The notes: generated by a model from the letters alone, not told the origin. A stretch of DNA of 64,000 nt from Spirochaeta cellobiosiphila DSM 17781 (GCF_000426705.1 NZ_KE384555.1:220362-284361), one strand, 5' to 3'. Positions 35,450 to 44,185 are shown, numbered from the stretch's first letter. Program-made: numbers and translations.

Positions 35450-36756
35450 TGAGAATACCTAGGATTTTGACCATTGTAAGCCTATTCCTTGCAGCGTCTG
35501 GTCTAGCAGGTGCTCAGGATTTTGGCTTCGGAGATACAGCTACTACTGATTCAAGCAGTAGTAGCACAGCACCAGCAGTAGAGGTATCAGGGAAAGTGAC
35601 TTCCTCTACCACTTTATTTGCTGATAATTTTGATTCTATTGATGAAGTGGGAGATGCCTCAATTGGTGACTTATTCACTGGAGAACTAAAGTTCTCAGCC
35701 ACAGGGAGTAATGTAGATGGTGTCATTGATTTGGATGTTAACCAGGAGGATGAATTATTCTCTATTAATGAGGCTTATCTAACAGCCTATTATGGAAAAC
35801 TTGATGTTGAAACAGGTATAAAGAAAATCATCTGGGGAAAAGCAGACAGTGATGGACCTCTAAGCGTTATCAATCCTGTTGACTACAGTGACATGACTGT
35901 AACCGATAACTTAGAAAGAAGAATAGGTGTTCCTCTACTCCATATGTCTTATGCTTTAGGGATGTTCTCTAAGTTAGAAGGAGTGTTTGTTCCTTATGCG
36001 AAACAAGATAATTATGATGAGAGCGGAGTTTGGAAACCAGGAAGAATTGCACTATTAGAAAGCTATGTTGCAGATCCTAGTGTAACAGTAAATGGATTGA
36101 ATAAAGACACATCCACCCTACAGTACTCCCAAGGAGGAGTAAGATTCACTACAACAGTAGGAACTTCTGATATAGGATTCCAATATTATTATGGTGTGCT
36201 GACCTCTCCTAGTGCTCATTTCACATCACAAACATCGATTGATCTTGAATATAACCGCTATCATCAGATAGGGGCAGACTACGCTTCTGTTTGGGCAGGA
36301 TTTAATGTACGTGCTGAATTGGCAGGTTTTATTACAGAAGATTTGGACGGAGATGATGGTGCTGTGAAAAACCCTTTTCTAGTGGGTAACTTTGGATTTG
36401 ACAGAGATCTTTGGGGAGGAGTCAACCTCAACTTACAAGGGGATCTTCGTTATAGATTAATGGATGATCAAATTACTGATAACGCTTCAGATAGTGAATA
36501 CGACACAGATCTAACAAAAACCACTATACGTGCCAAATTGAACAAAAAGTTCAATAAGGATGAGTTTGAAACAAAACTAACCACAGTGTATGAAGTGGAA
36601 GATGCAGATTATTACATCATCCCAGGGTTTGTATGGTCCAAAGGGGAAACAGAATTAGAAGCAGTTTATGGAATCTTTGGTGGTGATGAAGATGGTCAAC
36701 TCGGTTATTACGACAACAATGACTACTTCAAGATATCCTTATCCTATTCCTTCTAA
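35449..36756 (+). CDS. Outer-membrane beta-barrel protein of the export operon
   Basis: A 435-residue protein with a signal peptide cleaved near AGAQ and a mature chain dominated by alternating hydrophobic and polar beta strands, ending in FKISLSYSF with the terminal Phe typical of barrels. The mature N-terminus begins DFGFGD and continues with a Ser/Thr-rich linker, echoing the DFGFG insert in the RND partner. Similar RND-LolA-barrel sets carry DUF1302-type barrels; this one is compatible with that but I cannot verify it. A terminator-like hairpin follows at 36773, so it ends the operon. Confidence 0.82.
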   Translation: MRIPRILTIVSLFLAASGLAGAQDFGFGDTATTDSSSSSTAPAVEVSGKVTSSTTLFADNFDSIDEVGDASIGDLFTGELKFSATGSNVDGVIDLDVNQEDELFSINEAYLTAYYGKLDVETGIKKIIWGKADSDGPLSVINPVDYSDMTVTDNLERRIGVPLLHMSYALGMFSKLEGVFVPYAKQDNYDESGVWKPGRIALLESYVADPSVTVNGLNKDTSTLQYSQGGVRFTTTVGTSDIGFQYYYGVLTSPSAHFTSQTSIDLEYNRYHQIGADYASVWAGFNVRAELAGFITEDLDGDDGAVKNPFLVGNFGFDRDLWGGVNLNLQGDLRYRLMDDQITDNASDSEYDTDLTKTTIRAKLNKKFNKDEFETKLTTVYEVEDADYYIIPGFVWSKGETELEAVYGIFGGDEDGQLGYYDNNDYFKISLSYSF

Positions 36757-36772
36757 TAATATGATTAATAAA

Positions 36773-36799
36773 GCTGTTGTCTCTACTGGAGACAACAGC
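36773..36799 (+). terminator. Terminator after the export operon
   Basis: GCTGTTGTCTC pairs with GAGACAACAGC (11 bp perfect, loop TACTG) about 15 bases after the stop. Only a weak T-rich stretch follows. Confidence 0.7.
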
Positions 36800-36803
36800 C
36801 TAC

Positions 36804-36977
36804 TCATTTAAATAAACGCCTGTTGATAGGCTGTAGATGTGTATAGACAGAATAATACAATAAAAGTGATGATTTAATATTAGGATAACCACACCCAGAT
36901 TCCCATTTAAACACTGTAACCCTTGAAACAAAAAGTTTTTCAACTAGTGGCTCCTGTGTTAATTCGGTATTTATTCT
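36804..36977 (-). pseudogene. Decayed XRE-family helix-turn-helix regulator fragment
   Basis: The minus-strand translation keeps an unmistakable Cro/C1 helix-turn-helix pattern (TELTQEPLVEKLFVSR, then VTVFKWESGCGYPNI and a Leu-rich third part). It is only about 58 residues and has no start of its own: the frame continues upstream into the rex coding region, where it is out of frame with rex. A typical member begins with a short helix such as LR-x6-TQEELA. The piece looks like the remains of a regulator truncated at its N-terminus when rex was placed beside it, with the rest of the protein lost. Confidence 0.55.
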
Positions 36978-37617
36978 AAGAGGGTAGTGTTTTTTTGTGG
37001 TGGAGATACTCAGCAATAAAGGACCCAAAAAGAAAACCTAAGTCAATATTCTTTATCCATATAACTTTTTGAGATTGTAGGGCTTTGGTTGTAAAATTCC
37101 ATACCCCCTTAATACCTACCTCTACCAGTTGATCCAAACAAGATTGAGCCAGATCATCATTCACAGCCAGAACAGCTACTTCCATTGGATTTTCTTTCAC
37201 GTATTTTTTTAAATTGCTCATAGGATATACGGGAATACCATTGATATGAGACTTTCTTATTTTACTATCAAAAGCAGCTTTTATGGAGATTCCATAATAT
37301 TTGAACTTAGGGTATTCCATTAAAGCCCGGCCAATAGCGCCCAAACCAACAAGTATAACTTCAAACCTGGAATCTAAACCCAATAGATTCCCCAAGGCCT
37401 CCTCTAAATCCCTACATAAATAGCCTTTCTTAGGCCAACCCTTAACATTTAAGTACTCCAAATCTTTTCGGACCTGAATAGAGGTAATATGAAGAGAACG
37501 AGAGAGAAGAGAGGTTGATATATATTCTTGACCTTCCTGCAAGGCTAAAGTCACTTTTCTCAGATAACCGGGCATTCTACGAAGAGTGGGCAGAGGTAAA
37601 CGATCTTGTACATCCAT
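36976..37617 (-). CDS. rex: Redox-sensing transcriptional repressor Rex
   Basis: A 213-residue Rex protein. The N-terminal winged helix has the family form (YISTSLLSRSLHITSIQVRKDLEYL), and the Rossmann domain follows with VGLGAIGRAL near residue 90. A C-terminal domain-swap helix completes it. Rex represses fermentation and hydrogenase genes and lets go of DNA when the NADH/NAD ratio rises. It is divergent from the hydrogenase operon across 134 bp, so it very probably controls that operon. No clean Rex palindrome is visible; TTGATAA...TTATTAT upstream of the -35 box is a poor candidate. The substitution of some usual wing residues suggests a diverged site. Confidence 0.88.
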   Translation of the reverse strand: MDVQDRLPLPTLRRMPGYLRKVTLALQEGQEYISTSLLSRSLHITSIQVRKDLEYLNVKGWPKKGYLCRDLEEALGNLLGLDSRFEVILVGLGAIGRALMEYPKFKYYGISIKAAFDSKIRKSHINGIPVYPMSNLKKYVKENPMEVAVLAVNDDLAQSCLDQLVEVGIKGVWNFTTKALQSQKVIWIKNIDLGFLFGSFIAEYLHHKKTLPS

Positions 37618-37672
37618 AGCTCATTATATTACAAGTTTCTCAATTGATAAATAAATAGTTATTATCTGGATA

Positions 37673-37701
37673 TTGACATATCCTTTCACTATTCATATTA
37701 T
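37673..37701 (+). promoter_or_regulatory. Sigma-70 promoter of the hydrogenase operon
   Basis: TTGACA (37673-37678) is a perfect -35 box, followed after exactly 17 bases by TATTAT (37696-37701). The -10 box is repeated 14 bases further on because of a tandem duplication. Confidence 0.75.
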
Positions 37702-37722
37702 TTTATAGATATTATTTTATAG
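37695..37722 (+). repeat. Tandem 14-bp duplication over the -10 box
   Basis: ATATTATTTTATAG occurs twice head to tail. The duplication copies the TATTAT -10 box; the second copy is too far from TTGACA for a standard promoter, so it may tune start-site choice or regulator access. Confidence 0.8.
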
Positions 37723-37751
37723 ATACTAAATATCTAATTAGGACACAAAAG

Positions 37752-37994
37752 ATGGAGAGAACCAAGATTGCCATTTGCATGGGAAGTTCATGCTTTTCCA
37801 GAGGCAATAGGACAAACTTAGGCGTCATTCAGGAATGGATGGAAAGTAATAAGGCCAATGACAGATTTGAGTTAACAGGGCGTTTATGTTGTGAACAATG
37901 CAGCAAGGGTCCCATTATTGAAATCAATGATAAAGCAATAAAGGTTGAAAGCATAGAACACCTCCATCAACTACTAGAGAAAAACTATGACTAA
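37752..37994 (+). CDS. Thioredoxin-fold [2Fe-2S] ferredoxin, hydrogenase operon (first copy)
   Basis: An 80-residue protein of the NuoE C-domain/ferredoxin-2 type. Cluster-binding Cys are placed as in the family: CMGSSC near the N-terminus and CCEQC around residues 46-50. It should carry electrons to or from the hydrogenases. The stop overlaps the next ATG by 8 bases, as part of a tight five-gene operon. A second related protein occurs at 40895-41119. Confidence 0.85.
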   Translation: MERTKIAICMGSSCFSRGNRTNLGVIQEWMESNKANDRFELTGRLCCEQCSKGPIIEINDKAIKVESIEHLHQLLEKNYD

Positions 37995-39705
37995 AACTTC
38001 ACCTATATTTACAGTGGAAGCAGAATGCCAGGACTGTTATAAATGCGTTCGCCATTGTCCAGTCAAAGCCATTCAAGTCAAAAATGCCAGCGCAGTAATC
38101 TTAACCGATCAATGTATACTATGTGCCAAATGTGTTCAGGTTTGTCCTTCCCATGCAAAACGTATACGAGATGATAGTTATAGTGTTGAAGAGTTATTAA
38201 GAAATAAAAAGGCAATTGCCCTACTGGCACCATCTATTGTTAATACTGATACAAACTCAAAACAAGGGGATCTCTATCAAATGTTAGCAGAGGTAGGTTT
38301 TACCCATTTCAGCTTTGTATCCAATGGAGCAAACCTTACCACAAAATATATCAAAGGCTTTCTCTCCAGGGAGGAGGCCAAAGGAACAACCTGGGCATCT
38401 TCAGCCTGTCCTGCCATAGTTCGCTATTTATCCATGTATCAGGATCAAAGTAATATCAATATTTTACCAATCCCGTCTCCCCTCCTCATTCAAAGTCAGG
38501 TGGTTAAGGAACTGCATCCTCAAAAGGCTATTGTATTTATTGGTCCTTGCGCCGCCAAGAAGTGGGAATCAGATGAGTATCCCCAATACATAGATAAAGC
38601 CCTTACAATTGATGAATTTATACAGCTCCATAACCGGATGAGGAAGGGAGACTTTCCTTTACGAAAGAAATGTACATCCCTGGATCGATACCAAGGAACA
38701 GGAACCCAATATCCCCTGCCAGGAGGGATGATGACCGCTTTAGGGGAGGATAGGGACATAACCATGGGTGCCCAAAGCTTATCTGGTATCAGTTTTATTA
38801 AAGATTGTTTGGAAAATTACACTAATGATGATTCACAAACAATGTTTCTCGATCTTTTAAGCTGTCAAGGAGGTTGTATGGAAGGTCATTGCACATCCAC
38901 AAAAACAAGCTTTCTTCAACGTAGTTTATTAAAAGATAAAGAACAAAAGAAAAACAACCCTGCCCTGTTAAAACAAGAAACTATTACCCTACCAAAGCAT
39001 GCATGGCCTATATTAACAAAACCTGACATTCAAACAGATTATGTTAAGATACAGGAATTTCTGAAAAGCATCGGTAAGTATACCAAGGAAGATGAAAAAG
39101 ATTGTGGAGGATGTGGTTACAACTCCTGTTACGACTTTGCCAGAATGAGTATCAACGGACAAGGGGAACCTAATATGTGCGTTAGTTACCTTCGGAAAGT
39201 AGCGGAGAAGAAAGCCGTAGCCCTGCTTCACACCATTCCTTGCGGTGTCGTTATTATTGACAAAAAACTAAACATCGTTGAATCGAATCATCTCTTTCTA
39301 CAGTACTTTGCTCCCGAAGCAGCAAAGGTTATTGATGATACATCACACCAGCTATTAGAAGGACGTCCCTTAAATAAGTTTGTTCAACTGGAACAATTCT
39401 TTGGACTCGTCCTAAGGGACAATAGATTCATATCAAGCAAAAGCTTAAAGGCCAAAGGTAAGGTCTATAACTACTCCCTGTTTCCCATAGAAAATAACAG
39501 GATAGCCGGAGGAATATTTCAAGACATTACCCAGGTATTTGTCCAGAGAGAAAACATCATTAACAAAGCCAAATCAGTGCTGGAGACAAACGTACAGACC
39601 GTACAACAGATAGCATTTCTCTTGGGAGAAAATGCCTCAGCTAGTGAAGTCATGCTTAATTCTATTATTGAATCCTTTTCAACCTCCAGCGAAAGTGCTA
39701 ACTAA
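37987..39705 (+). CDS. Sensory-type [FeFe] hydrogenase with PAS domain (HydS-like)
   Basis: A 572-residue protein. Two 4Fe-4S ferredoxin motifs (CQDCYKCVRHCP and CILCAKCVQVCP) precede the H-cluster domain. The H-cluster motifs are altered: L1 is SSACP (138-142), with Ala where catalytic enzymes have the proton-shuttle Cys; L2 is GPCAAKK (186-192), lacking the usual Met; L3 is LLSCQGGC (Cys293, Cys297). A small Fe-S cluster domain (CGGCGYNSC) and a C-terminal PAS-like domain (about 415-520) follow. This is the group of putative H2 sensors found near phosphatases in anaerobes. Sensing rather than bulk catalysis is inferred from these substitutions and from the phosphatase encoded one base later. 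Confidence 0.9.
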   Translation: MTKTSPIFTVEAECQDCYKCVRHCPVKAIQVKNASAVILTDQCILCAKCVQVCPSHAKRIRDDSYSVEELLRNKKAIALLAPSIVNTDTNSKQGDLYQMLAEVGFTHFSFVSNGANLTTKYIKGFLSREEAKGTTWASSACPAIVRYLSMYQDQSNINILPIPSPLLIQSQVVKELHPQKAIVFIGPCAAKKWESDEYPQYIDKALTIDEFIQLHNRMRKGDFPLRKKCTSLDRYQGTGTQYPLPGGMMTALGEDRDITMGAQSLSGISFIKDCLENYTNDDSQTMFLDLLSCQGGCMEGHCTSTKTSFLQRSLLKDKEQKKNNPALLKQETITLPKHAWPILTKPDIQTDYVKIQEFLKSIGKYTKEDEKDCGGCGYNSCYDFARMSINGQGEPNMCVSYLRKVAEKKAVALLHTIPCGVVIIDKKLNIVESNHLFLQYFAPEAAKVIDDTSHQLLEGRPLNKFVQLEQFFGLVLRDNRFISSKSLKAKGKVYNYSLFPIENNRIAGGIFQDITQVFVQRENIINKAKSVLETNVQTVQQIAFLLGENASASEVMLNSIIESFSTSSESAN

Positions 39706-40883
39706 TGACAGACCGATTTTTTGTAGATGTGGCTTCCAATATATGTACGAAGTCAGGAGAAATGGCCGCAGGGGACACTTTTGTCTCCACAAGAGATAAG
39801 GAAAGTGGGGAAATTATTTCTGTTCTATCAGATGGTTTAGGGTCAGGAATCAAAGCAAATGTACTATCCACCTTAACAACCCAGATAGCCCTAAAAATGT
39901 CCTTGGCTCAACATAAAATAGATCAGTGTGCGAAACTAATCTACCGCAGTCTTCCCAGTTGTAGTTCACGGAAGATCAGCTATGCCACCTTCTCGATTAT
40001 AAAAGTAGGAAAAAAGGACTTTACCTCTCTCATTGAATATGAAAATCCACCTGCCCTTGTTTTTAGAGGAGATACTATTCTCCACCTAGATCAGGAAGTT
40101 CAAAAGTTCGACAGACCCCAGAGCTATCCAACTCATATTAGTAAACGCGAATTTCAGCCCCAAAGGGGTGATCGAATTATATTGTTTTCCGATGGGGTAA
40201 CCCAGGCTGGGATGGGAAACAAAGCGACCCCCTTTGGATGGCAGAATCCCATACCATTTATTCAGGACATTATAAGAAAAAACCCCACCATTTCGGCCCG
40301 TAAATTAAGCGAAATGATGGTCAACAAAGCTAGGTATTATGATACTTATAAAGCCAAGGATGACATTAGTTGTGCAGTCGTTTACTTTCGCAAACCCCGG
40401 AGAGTCCTCCTTGTATCCGGTCCTCCCTTTGAGTCCCAAAGGGATCCTCTTCTCGCACAAAAGCTTAAAGACTTCAAAGGTAAAAAGGTAATATCCGGAG
40501 GCACCACAGCCCAAATTATCAGCAGAGAATGGCAAGTTCCTGTTACGGTAGATCTCCATATGGGGAACCACAAGCTCCCTCCCTGCTCCCACATGGAAGG
40601 AATCAACCTGGTTACAGAAGGAATCCTAACCTTAGCTCGCACAGTGGAGTATCTTGAGGAACCGAACAAGCAAAACAAAGATTCCGGGGATCCGGCTATG
40701 AAACTTATAGAACTACTGTTGGAAAGTGATGAAATATTTCTTCTAGGAGGGACAAGGATCAATAATGCCCATCAAGATCCCAGTATGCCAGTAGAATTAG
40801 AAATAAGACGTAATATACTCAAGAAACTAAAAGATGTTCTCAAAAACAAATATACCAAATCAGTTCAAATTGAATACTTGTAG
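39705..40883 (+). CDS. SpoIIE-type protein phosphatase of the hydrogenase operon
   Basis: A 392-residue protein. The N-terminal 225 residues form a PP2C/SpoIIE phosphatase domain, with metal-binding acids in SVLSDGLGSGIKAN, RIILFSDGVTQAG and KDDISCAVV. The C-terminal 165 residues form a separate domain with the phrases VISGGTTAQIISR, MEGINLVTEGILTL and LLLESDEIFLLGG, a pattern I associate with hydrogenase-linked phosphatases but cannot name. It is translationally coupled to the PAS-bearing hydrogenase, so the sensor may control dephosphorylation of an unknown target, classically an anti-sigma factor antagonist. No such target is encoded nearby. Confidence 0.88.
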   Translation: MTDRFFVDVASNICTKSGEMAAGDTFVSTRDKESGEIISVLSDGLGSGIKANVLSTLTTQIALKMSLAQHKIDQCAKLIYRSLPSCSSRKISYATFSIIKVGKKDFTSLIEYENPPALVFRGDTILHLDQEVQKFDRPQSYPTHISKREFQPQRGDRIILFSDGVTQAGMGNKATPFGWQNPIPFIQDIIRKNPTISARKLSEMMVNKARYYDTYKAKDDISCAVVYFRKPRRVLLVSGPPFESQRDPLLAQKLKDFKGKKVISGGTTAQIISREWQVPVTVDLHMGNHKLPPCSHMEGINLVTEGILTLARTVEYLEEPNKQNKDSGDPAMKLIELLLESDEIFLLGGTRINNAHQDPSMPVELEIRRNILKKLKDVLKNKYTKSVQIEYL

Positions 40884-40894
40884 GGAGTGACCAT

Positions 40895-41119
40895 ATGAAA
40901 GTAGAAATATGTCTAGGAACAACCTGCTACCTCTTGGGAGCAGCAGATCTATTAGAGGAATTAAAAGAACTTAATCAGACCCAGTCTTTTGAGCTCAAAG
41001 GAACAAACTGTCTACAGGCCTGTAAACTAAGAGATCAATATGGAGCACCTCCCTATATCAAGATAGATGGTCAAATTCTGGGAAACGCTCATATAGACAT
41101 GGTACGCAGCAATGGATAG
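40895..41119 (+). CDS. Thioredoxin-fold [2Fe-2S] ferredoxin, hydrogenase operon (second copy)
   Basis: A 74-residue small ferredoxin with CLGTTC at the start and CLQAC around residues 35-39, the same layout as the protein at 37752. GGGAG gives a good ribosome site. It overlaps the following hydrogenase by 8 bases. Having one copy before each hydrogenase suggests that each enzyme has its own electron partner. Confidence 0.83.
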   Translation: MKVEICLGTTCYLLGAADLLEELKELNQTQSFELKGTNCLQACKLRDQYGAPPYIKIDGQILGNAHIDMVRSNG

Positions 41120-42542
41120 AAGATCCAGTCTCATAAGAAGAGAAGTCCTATGCCAAACGGCTAAGGGACTTCTTGCGGGAAAGCCCGAAGAGCTACATAA
41201 GATACCCTTCCATATCACCAACAATAATGAAAGCATTAACAGATGCTGTATTCATCATGATAGAGCGGTTATCAGAGCACGGATTATATCAGCCCTGGGA
41301 TTTAAATATGACCAAATATCTGATGAGACCATCCTAAGCGAATTGTGGGAAAATATACCTGAAGACATGGACCAGGTATCCCCCCAGATCAGCATACTAC
41401 CCGAAGCTTGCAGCACCTGCCCGGAACAAGAACTATTAGTAACCGATCTTTGCCGCACTTGTCTGGACAAGAGTTGTCAATCCCTTTGTCCAAAGGACGC
41501 CATAAGCTTTCATCCCAAAGCCTTCATTGACCAGGACAAATGTATTAAATGTGGTAAATGTCAATCTGGCTGTGCCTATGGTGCCATTGTAAAAACCAAG
41601 ATCCCTTGTCAGGAAGCTTGTCCTGTCAAAGCGATAGAGCGAAACCATAACGAACCAGCCAGGATTGATCCAGATAAATGCATTGACTGTGGAAAATGTC
41701 TAATATCCTGTCCTTTTGGAGCACCAGTAAGTCCTTCTTACATGGGAATGGTTGCCAAGAAATTATTTCAAAAAGAGGTCCCTATGGTAGCCATGTTAGC
41801 ACCATCTATACAAGGCCAACTTCCCGGGACCTACAAGCAACTCCTTAATAGCTTATACCTACTAGGCTTTGATTATGTAACAGAAGTGGCCTCAGGGGCG
41901 ATCGAGACCATAAAAGCAGAAGGACAAGAATTGACAGAACAACTAGAAGAAGGGAAAGGTTTTATGACTTCCTCCTGTTGTCCCGTATATCAGCGCTTAG
42001 CCCATATTCATATACCTGATATGGTTAATCATATCAGTGAGACCCCCTCGCCTCTAACATTCACAGGACGTCAATGGAAGAATAAAAACATTTTCCGGGT
42101 CTTTATTGGCCCCTGTCTGGGCAAAAAGAGAGAAGCCCGTCTTAATGGTTCTGCTGAAGCTGTTCTGACGTTTGAAGAATTAGGAGCACTTCTCGTAGCT
42201 AAGGGAATACAAGTAGAAGAGCAATGGGATAATACACTCCAGGAGACATGGAATACAGCTCCTAGAGAAGGACACAATTTTGCTGCTTCAGGTGGAGTCA
42301 GTAAAGCAGTGGCTGAGGCCACTGGAATCAAGGATGACAGAATACAGAAGCTAGAAGGAATAGATCGAAAAGCTGTTCTTATACTCAATAGCTATGCGAA
42401 ACGTCCCGGAACTGTGAACTTCGACTTTCTGGAAGTTATGGCCTGTCAAGAGGGCTGTGTAGGAGGTCCAGGGAATATATGTTCTTCGAAAATATTAAAG
42501 AGATCCCTGGAAGAATTCACTGAAAGTACAGTCAAATCTTAA
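41112..42542 (+). CDS. [FeFe] hydrogenase, ferredoxin-domain type (group B-like)
   Basis: A 476-residue enzyme that reduces protons or oxidises H2 in the cytoplasm. The N-terminal 100 residues end in a Cys-rich segment (CSTCPEQELLVTDLC), followed by ferredoxin domains (CIKCGKCQSGC, CIDCGKCLISCP). The H-cluster motifs are essentially complete: TSSCCP (286-291), GPCLGKKRE (from 333) and EVMACQEGC (441-449), with Gly in place of Met before PC in L2. The two adjacent Cys in L1, including the proton-shuttle one, are present, so catalysis is likely, unlike the sensory partner upstream. It is the last gene of the operon. Confidence 0.9.
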   Translation: MDRRSSLIRREVLCQTAKGLLAGKPEELHKIPFHITNNNESINRCCIHHDRAVIRARIISALGFKYDQISDETILSELWENIPEDMDQVSPQISILPEACSTCPEQELLVTDLCRTCLDKSCQSLCPKDAISFHPKAFIDQDKCIKCGKCQSGCAYGAIVKTKIPCQEACPVKAIERNHNEPARIDPDKCIDCGKCLISCPFGAPVSPSYMGMVAKKLFQKEVPMVAMLAPSIQGQLPGTYKQLLNSLYLLGFDYVTEVASGAIETIKAEGQELTEQLEEGKGFMTSSCCPVYQRLAHIHIPDMVNHISETPSPLTFTGRQWKNKNIFRVFIGPCLGKKREARLNGSAEAVLTFEELGALLVAKGIQVEEQWDNTLQETWNTAPREGHNFAASGGVSKAVAEATGIKDDRIQKLEGIDRKAVLILNSYAKRPGTVNFDFLEVMACQEGCVGGPGNICSSKILKRSLEEFTESTVKS

Positions 42543-42607
42543 TGGATATTGAAATCTTAAATCTATTAGGCTATCTTTTGAGAAAAACAGATCAGTAGGA
42601 GTAAGAA

Positions 42608-43066
42608 ATGATAGATAAAATCAAAAGTATTATTGAAACGAAGTACACTGACTACGATATCAAAGTCGAACAAGAAGAAGACAAAGAAAAGGATAAAGAC
42701 AAAAAAACATTAACTGCGATGAAGGGCTTCGCAAAAGGTTTCGAAATAGAATTAAAAAAAGAGGAAGAACACCCCCAAATATCCTTCACTAGTAAGATCA
42801 GAAATTACGCATTATTACTAGCCATTGGAATTGCCGTTGTATTAATGTTTATATACGGAAGCCGTATGCTCATTGCCATGGGATTAGTATCAAATACAGG
42901 AAGGACTTTAAGAGCCTTTTATGTCATACCTGCAGTTATTTTTCTCATACCATCATTTATAGTCATTTTTGGAGCCCTTAAGTTTATCAACCCTGTAGAC
43001 AAAGAACTCCTTAATGAAGTCAAAGAAACTTTGAAAAAAGAAGGCATTGAAAGTCAAATTGATTAA
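42608..43066 (+). CDS. Small membrane protein with acidic-basic N-terminus
   Basis: A 152-residue protein I do not recognise. The first 65 residues are very rich in Lys, Glu and Asp (EEDKEKDKDKKTL); two membrane segments (about 70-95 and 108-130) and a short charged tail follow. An AGGAG ribosome site precedes ATG 42608. It lies 65 bases after the hydrogenase operon, possibly as its last gene, and is convergent with the sugar-binding lipoprotein. No catalytic motif is visible. Confidence 0.7.
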   Translation: MIDKIKSIIETKYTDYDIKVEQEEDKEKDKDKKTLTAMKGFAKGFEIELKKEEEHPQISFTSKIRNYALLLAIGIAVVLMFIYGSRMLIAMGLVSNTGRTLRAFYVIPAVIFLIPSFIVIFGALKFINPVDKELLNEVKETLKKEGIESQID

Positions 43067-43084
43067 CCAGATGAGAATAACTCA

Positions 43085-44035
43085 TTACTTGGTTAATTGT
43101 TGTAATATTTCATCAGCCCTATCTGGAGTCACCACTTCATAGGGCACATCAATATAGGAAGCTAGTTTCTTGCCCTGGGTATATTCATAAGCTGTTTTTG
43201 CGGCTATATAGCCCTGGGATATACCATTCTGGAAAATGGTAACTTGAAGACTCCCTTCTTTAAGCAGGCGAAGAGCCTCCTCAGTAGCATCAACACCACC
43301 AAATAAAAGTCCCCCATCTTTACCCGCTTCCTTGTAAGCGGATATAGCCCCGATGACCATTTCATCATTGTTAGCCATAATTATATCAATTGGTAAACCG
43401 GCCTCTATCCAATTTACACTTATATCATAGGCCTGTTTTCGATCCCAAAAGGCTGATTCTTCTACAATGAGACGCAGATCAGGATAAGAATCCAGTACTT
43501 CATGAAACCCTTCTGTTCTCATACGAGCCCCTTCAGCATTGGGGTCTCCCACAAAGATAGCCACATTTCCTTGACCTTTCGCTAATTCTGCTAGATAAGC
43601 AGCCTGAGCCTTTCCCATAGCCTTTTCCTCAGAAGCAACAAAAGTATCATAGGAAGATCCTATGGAACTATTAACGACAATAAGGGGAACCCCTGCCTTT
43701 TTACAGGCCTCCGATATGGGTGCGGTTCCTTCTGAATCCACTGCTCTTATCAATATGGCCTGATATCCCATCGTCAGGAAATCATTTACATCCTTAATCT
43801 GAGTCTCCATATCGTTGTCAGCGATACGAATATCAAACAGGGTATTTGTATTTTCCTTATCATAATTATCAATACCCAGTTTTATATAGTATTGAAAAGC
43901 TTCTACAGAGATTACGGATACTCCTATTTTTACATTTTCTTTTGCCCTCTCAGAACTGCCCCCGCAAAAGACAGGCAATACCCACATAACCATAAAAAGA
44001 AAACTAAGGGTGAATATCTTTTTTTCTTTTATCAT
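43085..44035 (-). CDS. Periplasmic sugar-binding lipoprotein, RbsB-like, without transporter
   Basis: A 316-residue type I binding protein. After a hydrophobic signal comes a lipobox-like VFCGG, typical of the relaxed spirochaete form. Family features include GVSVISVEAFQYYIKLGID, GYQAILIRAVDSEG, NVAIFVGDPNAEGARMR and GGVDATEEALRLL. The listed longer frame begins with TTG at 44062 but would contain the ribosome site AAGGAGG, so ATG 44035 is preferred. There is no ABC permease or ATPase beside it. It is divergent from a chemoreceptor gene, so it may serve as a ligand-binding partner for that receptor, as ribose- and galactose-binding proteins do in enterics. Confidence 0.88.
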   Translation of the reverse strand: MIKEKKIFTLSFLFMVMWVLPVFCGGSSERAKENVKIGVSVISVEAFQYYIKLGIDNYDKENTNTLFDIRIADNDMETQIKDVNDFLTMGYQAILIRAVDSEGTAPISEACKKAGVPLIVVNSSIGSSYDTFVASEEKAMGKAQAAYLAELAKGQGNVAIFVGDPNAEGARMRTEGFHEVLDSYPDLRLIVEESAFWDRKQAYDISVNWIEAGLPIDIIMANNDEMVIGAISAYKEAGKDGGLLFGGVDATEEALRLLKEGSLQVTIFQNGISQGYIAAKTAYEYTQGKKLASYIDVPYEVVTPDRADEILQQLTK

Positions 44036-44185
44036 AATGAGTTCCAGCCTCCTTATTATCAATCATAAGTTATGGGAGAGTGGCCTTCAAACTTTTTATC
44101 ATTCCATAACAATAAAAATGTGCATTTTTTACTTCTCTCTCTTAGACTTGATAAGGAGAAAGTCAAACAAGTGTGAGGACAATAG

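Noticed and set aside
37640-37665. Rex operator before the hydrogenase operon
   Set aside because: TTGATAA...TTATTAT is not a proper palindrome of the Rex consensus TTGTGAA-n4-TTCACAA; a diverged site remains possible but unsupported.
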